From Methylocystaceae bacterium (GTDB lineage: Bacteria; Pseudomonadota; Alphaproteobacteria; Rhodospirillales; Terasakiellaceae): a DNA stretch of 64,000 nt. The notes under the pieces are model-generated. The model saw only the letters and a program-made list of their open reading frames with translations, was not told where the DNA came from and made no database searches. Numbering within the stretch: the stretch's first letter is position 1; every line of letters begins with the position of its first letter. A program made the position numbers and the translations under genes. Shown here in pieces: positions 62,509 to 64,000 of the stretch. The stretch is taken from assembly GCA_013373205.1 (NCBI GenBank), contig JABXIG010000003.1:1281853-1345852 (forward strand), in the 5' to 3' direction.

Positions 62509-62760
62509 CTATTCTGGTTTTGCTGCTGGCTCGTCAATTTCAGACTCAGCTTGAATTTCAGCTTCAGCATCATTGAAACGTTCTTTAGCTTCTTCCAAAC
62601 CGCCTTTAACAGCGTTCATTGCACCTGCCGCTGTGCGAAAAATTGTGCCTTGAACTGATTTATTGGTCAGAATGTAAGCTGCAGCCGCTCCAGCGACCAA
62701 GCCATAAATAAACGGTGCACGTGTCAGAAGGCTTGTGCTTTTGATTAATCCTGTAGTCAT
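62509..62760 (-). CDS. Small membrane protein with acidic tail (ferrosome-like cluster)
   Basis: The 83-residue product has one or two short hydrophobic segments (about 12-32, LTRAPFIYGLVAGAAAAYIL) followed by an amphipathic, glycine-containing stretch (TAAGAMNAVKGGLEEAKERF) and a strongly acidic tail (DAEAEIQAESEIDEPAAK). Acidic tails are common in proteins that bind iron mineral. No family is recognised with confidence; it has the general shape of YtxH-like proteins. It lies 35 bp before the ATPase gene, same strand. Confidence 0.6.
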   Translation of the reverse strand: MTTGLIKSTSLLTRAPFIYGLVAGAAAAYILTNKSVQGTIFRTAAGAMNAVKGGLEEAKERFNDAEAEIQAESEIDEPAAKPE

Positions 62761-62783
62761 AACTTGTCTCCTATTGTCTAATG

Positions 62784-63275
62784 TTATTCTATGTCTTCTG
62801 TGGGTTCTTGACCCTTGCGCGCGCGATGACGGCGCGGCTTGGTTTCTTCAACAACAACTTCATCTGCGTCAACTTCAATGGTCGGGCCATCGGCAACTTC
62901 TTCTGTTGAAGTCGGTTGAACAGCAGCTTCTTGCTGGGCGGCTTCCTCATTTGCCTTTTTAATCATCAGGAAAGCACCAGCCCCCACAGCTGCCAAAGCT
63001 GCTAAGCCGACAACGGGATGTCGGCGTACAAGATGTGCCGCAACAGTGGCAACAGCCATACTTGCTGCTGATTTGGCACCATCGCTAAGAGTTTCAGCGA
63101 CAGCCTCTTTGCTTTCGATTTCCCCGGTTTTCACGCGGGCATAGTTTCCTAAACCACTGGTGGCCATACCAAGAACGGCACCGAAAGCACTGGCTTTAAC
63201 GATTTCCGTTGTTGGGGGTAACACGCCTTCGCTTGTGTTTGTTTTTGATATATTTTCAAAGATGGAAAGGGCCAT
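62784..63275 (-). CDS. Magnetosome MamC-like membrane protein with acidic tail
   Basis: The 163-residue product has a glycine-rich helix (about 25-44, ASAFGAVLGMATSGLG), a polar loop of about 25 residues (ARVKTGEIESKEAVAETLSD), a second alanine-rich helix (about 68-84), then a third (about 87-105, VVGLAALAAVGAGAFLMI). An acidic tail with a basic end follows. The helix-loop-helix order, the loop pattern R-x-K-x-x-x-I-x-S-x-E-A-x-x-x-T and the Gly/Ala helices resemble MamC (Mms13), a magnetosome membrane protein whose loop binds magnetite. I infer an iron-mineral or membrane-shaping role here. It is 11 bp after the first HMA_2-like gene. Confidence 0.65.
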   Translation of the reverse strand: MALSIFENISKTNTSEGVLPPTTEIVKASAFGAVLGMATSGLGNYARVKTGEIESKEAVAETLSDGAKSAASMAVATVAAHLVRRHPVVGLAALAAVGAGAFLMIKKANEEAAQQEAAVQPTSTEEVADGPTIEVDADEVVVEETKPRRHRARKGQEPTEDIE

Positions 63276-63286
63276 ACCTAAATTCC

Positions 63287-63622
63287 TTATTCTGCAGCCA
63301 GGGCACTCTTACCGAAAAGGCGGCATAGGGCACGATCAGCTTGGTTATCATCACCGCCCAGAAAATCTGTCCAGACAGAAGGTGGAATGACAGTTTTGTC
63401 ATATTCAATAATCGCACTTAACGCAGCGGTATTGACGCGAACATCTTTTACACCTTTGACATCTAAAAGTGTCACTCTCAAATTCGACAACAAACTTTTA
63501 TCCAGATGTTTAACGGCTTTCAGCGAACATTTAAGTCGTAATCTGCCCGGAACATGGGACGGGCCGGAAAGAAAATGGCGATTTTCTTTAAGGGCAAGGA
63601 TTGTTTTTTTCTGGAGAGACAT
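63287..63622 (-). CDS. HMA_2-like domain protein, first gene of the ferrosome-like cluster
   Basis: The 111-residue soluble product has an HMA_2-like domain (about 20-80: HVPGRLRLKCSLKAVKHL, DVKGVKDVRVNTAALSAIIEYD) without CxxC. The same pattern is at the N-terminus of the P1B ATPase and in the protein at 59896. It is the first gene of the cluster and lies about 80 bp downstream of a Fur-like box. Its ribosome site is weak. Confidence 0.72.
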   Translation of the reverse strand: MSLQKKTILALKENRHFLSGPSHVPGRLRLKCSLKAVKHLDKSLLSNLRVTLLDVKGVKDVRVNTAALSAIIEYDKTVIPPSVWTDFLGGDDNQADRALCRLFGKSALAAE

Positions 63623-63700
63623 GGCAAAACTTTATTAATTCCAAACAAGTAAAAGTTACCGCATTTTTACAAAAAAGTCAATTAAATCAATACCTTATAA

Positions 63701-63720
63701 GTAATTATCATTCGCAATTA
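63701..63720. promoter_or_regulatory. Fur-like box upstream of the ferrosome-like cluster
   Basis: Reading leftward, TAATTGCGAATGATAATTAC contains AATGATAAT, the core of the classical Fur box. Aligning from its G, 12 of 19 positions match the Escherichia coli 19-bp consensus. It lies about 80 bp before the first gene of the cluster. Confidence 0.65.
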
Positions 63721-64000
63721 GCTGGAAACCTATTCTAAAAAACGATCTAATTCCTTGGGATACATCATTTTTAATTTTTTTGTAACAAGAATAAAAATCA
63801 CTAAGATTTTGTCGAAAAATTGGCTTTATCCATTTGCGATCTTTACCTTTCTTAGCGATCAACTGTGGAGGGGGGAACCCTCTTATCTTTTTTAGCCACT
63901 TTCAAGAATCAACACTACCTTGAAAGTAATTCTTAATTGCATTTATAAGATTTTGCTGATAAAGTCAATGGTGTTTAAACATATGAAGTCTGGAAAGGAT
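63721..64000. other. Intergenic end of window
   Basis: No gene is visible. Two inverted repeats are: GAGGG/CCCTC (63868-63872 and 63878-63882) followed by TTATCTTTTTT, a possible weak rightward terminator; and ACTTTCAAG/CTTGAAAGT (63898-63906 and 63919-63927), a perfect 9-bp dyad with a 12-nt loop. Confidence 0.4.

Noticed and set aside
59565-63622. The cluster as a copper-resistance or true magnetosome locus
   Set aside because: The ATPase lacks the CPC motif and CxxC domains of copper pumps, and no mamA, mamB, mamK or other core magnetosome gene is present in the window.
1-64000. CRISPR arrays, tRNA or rRNA genes, insertion sequences, phage genes
   Set aside because: No regularly spaced repeats, cloverleaf-like sequences, transposase or phage proteins were recognised on either strand.

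Overview
The window looks like a stretch of chromosome from a marine-type alphaproteobacterium. It is moderately AT-rich, dense with genes, and carries two TRAP transporters, a liv-type ABC transporter, sigma-54 and two-component control, a methyl-accepting chemotaxis protein and Fur-type boxes. I suspect a relative of the Terasakiella/Thalassospira/Magnetospirillum group, but no rRNA or other marker gene is present to prove it. No tRNA, rRNA, CRISPR array, insertion sequence or phage gene was seen. About 59 protein genes fill the window and the order looks native rather than transferred.

Layout: (1) 1-1445 is the N-terminal part of a chemotaxis receptor that runs off the left edge. (2) 1.6-8.3 kb holds pxpA-pxpC-pxpB (5-oxoprolinase), divergent from a TRAP transporter, a tandem universal stress protein and a small unknown gene. 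A MarR-type regulator behind a 33-bp perfect palindrome and a class II deacetylase-type amidohydrolase follow. (3) 10.0-20.2 kb is a siderophore-iron locus: TonB-dependent receptor, periplasmic esterase, AraC regulator, FecBCD-type ABC importer, DUF2218 protein, ExbB, two ExbD proteins and TonB, with three Fur-like boxes. (4) 20.3-23.2 kb is speA and speB (arginine to agmatine to putrescine), convergent.

(5) 23.3-34.7 kb is a catabolic locus around a GntR/UTRA regulator. A leftward operon encodes a SnoaL-like protein, an isocitrate-lyase-family lyase, an isochorismatase-type amidohydrolase, two PuuE-like deacetylase-fold hydrolases and an FAD enzyme. A rightward operon encodes a LeuC/LeuD-like hydro-lyase and a second TRAP transporter. 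Both promoters carry the same ACATT-N2-AATGT operator. (6) 34.7-39.1 kb is a three-gene signalling unit: PhnD-like binding protein, hybrid-free histidine kinase, and an HD-GYP response regulator. (7) 39.5-51.9 kb holds an operon for an iron-type alcohol dehydrogenase, a thioesterase and a succinate-semialdehyde-type dehydrogenase, then a liv-type ABC transporter and a sensor unit (binding protein, histidine kinase, NtrC-type activator). The dehydrogenase operon and the liv operon each start from an excellent sigma-54 promoter, so the activator may control both. (8) 52.2-59.4 kb is pbpC with a bacterial alpha-2-macroglobulin carrying an N-terminal LprI-like domain.

(9) 59.5-63.6 kb is the most interesting part: a leftward cluster with a P1B-type ATPase carrying a Ser-Cys-Ala membrane motif, two stand-alone HMA_2-like proteins and three small membrane proteins, one of which resembles the magnetosome protein MamC in layout. 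Its promoters carry Fur-like boxes, one sharing a 12-mer with the siderophore locus. It is best read as a ferrosome (fez) type iron-storage organelle cluster with accessory genes that have not, as far as I know, been characterised.
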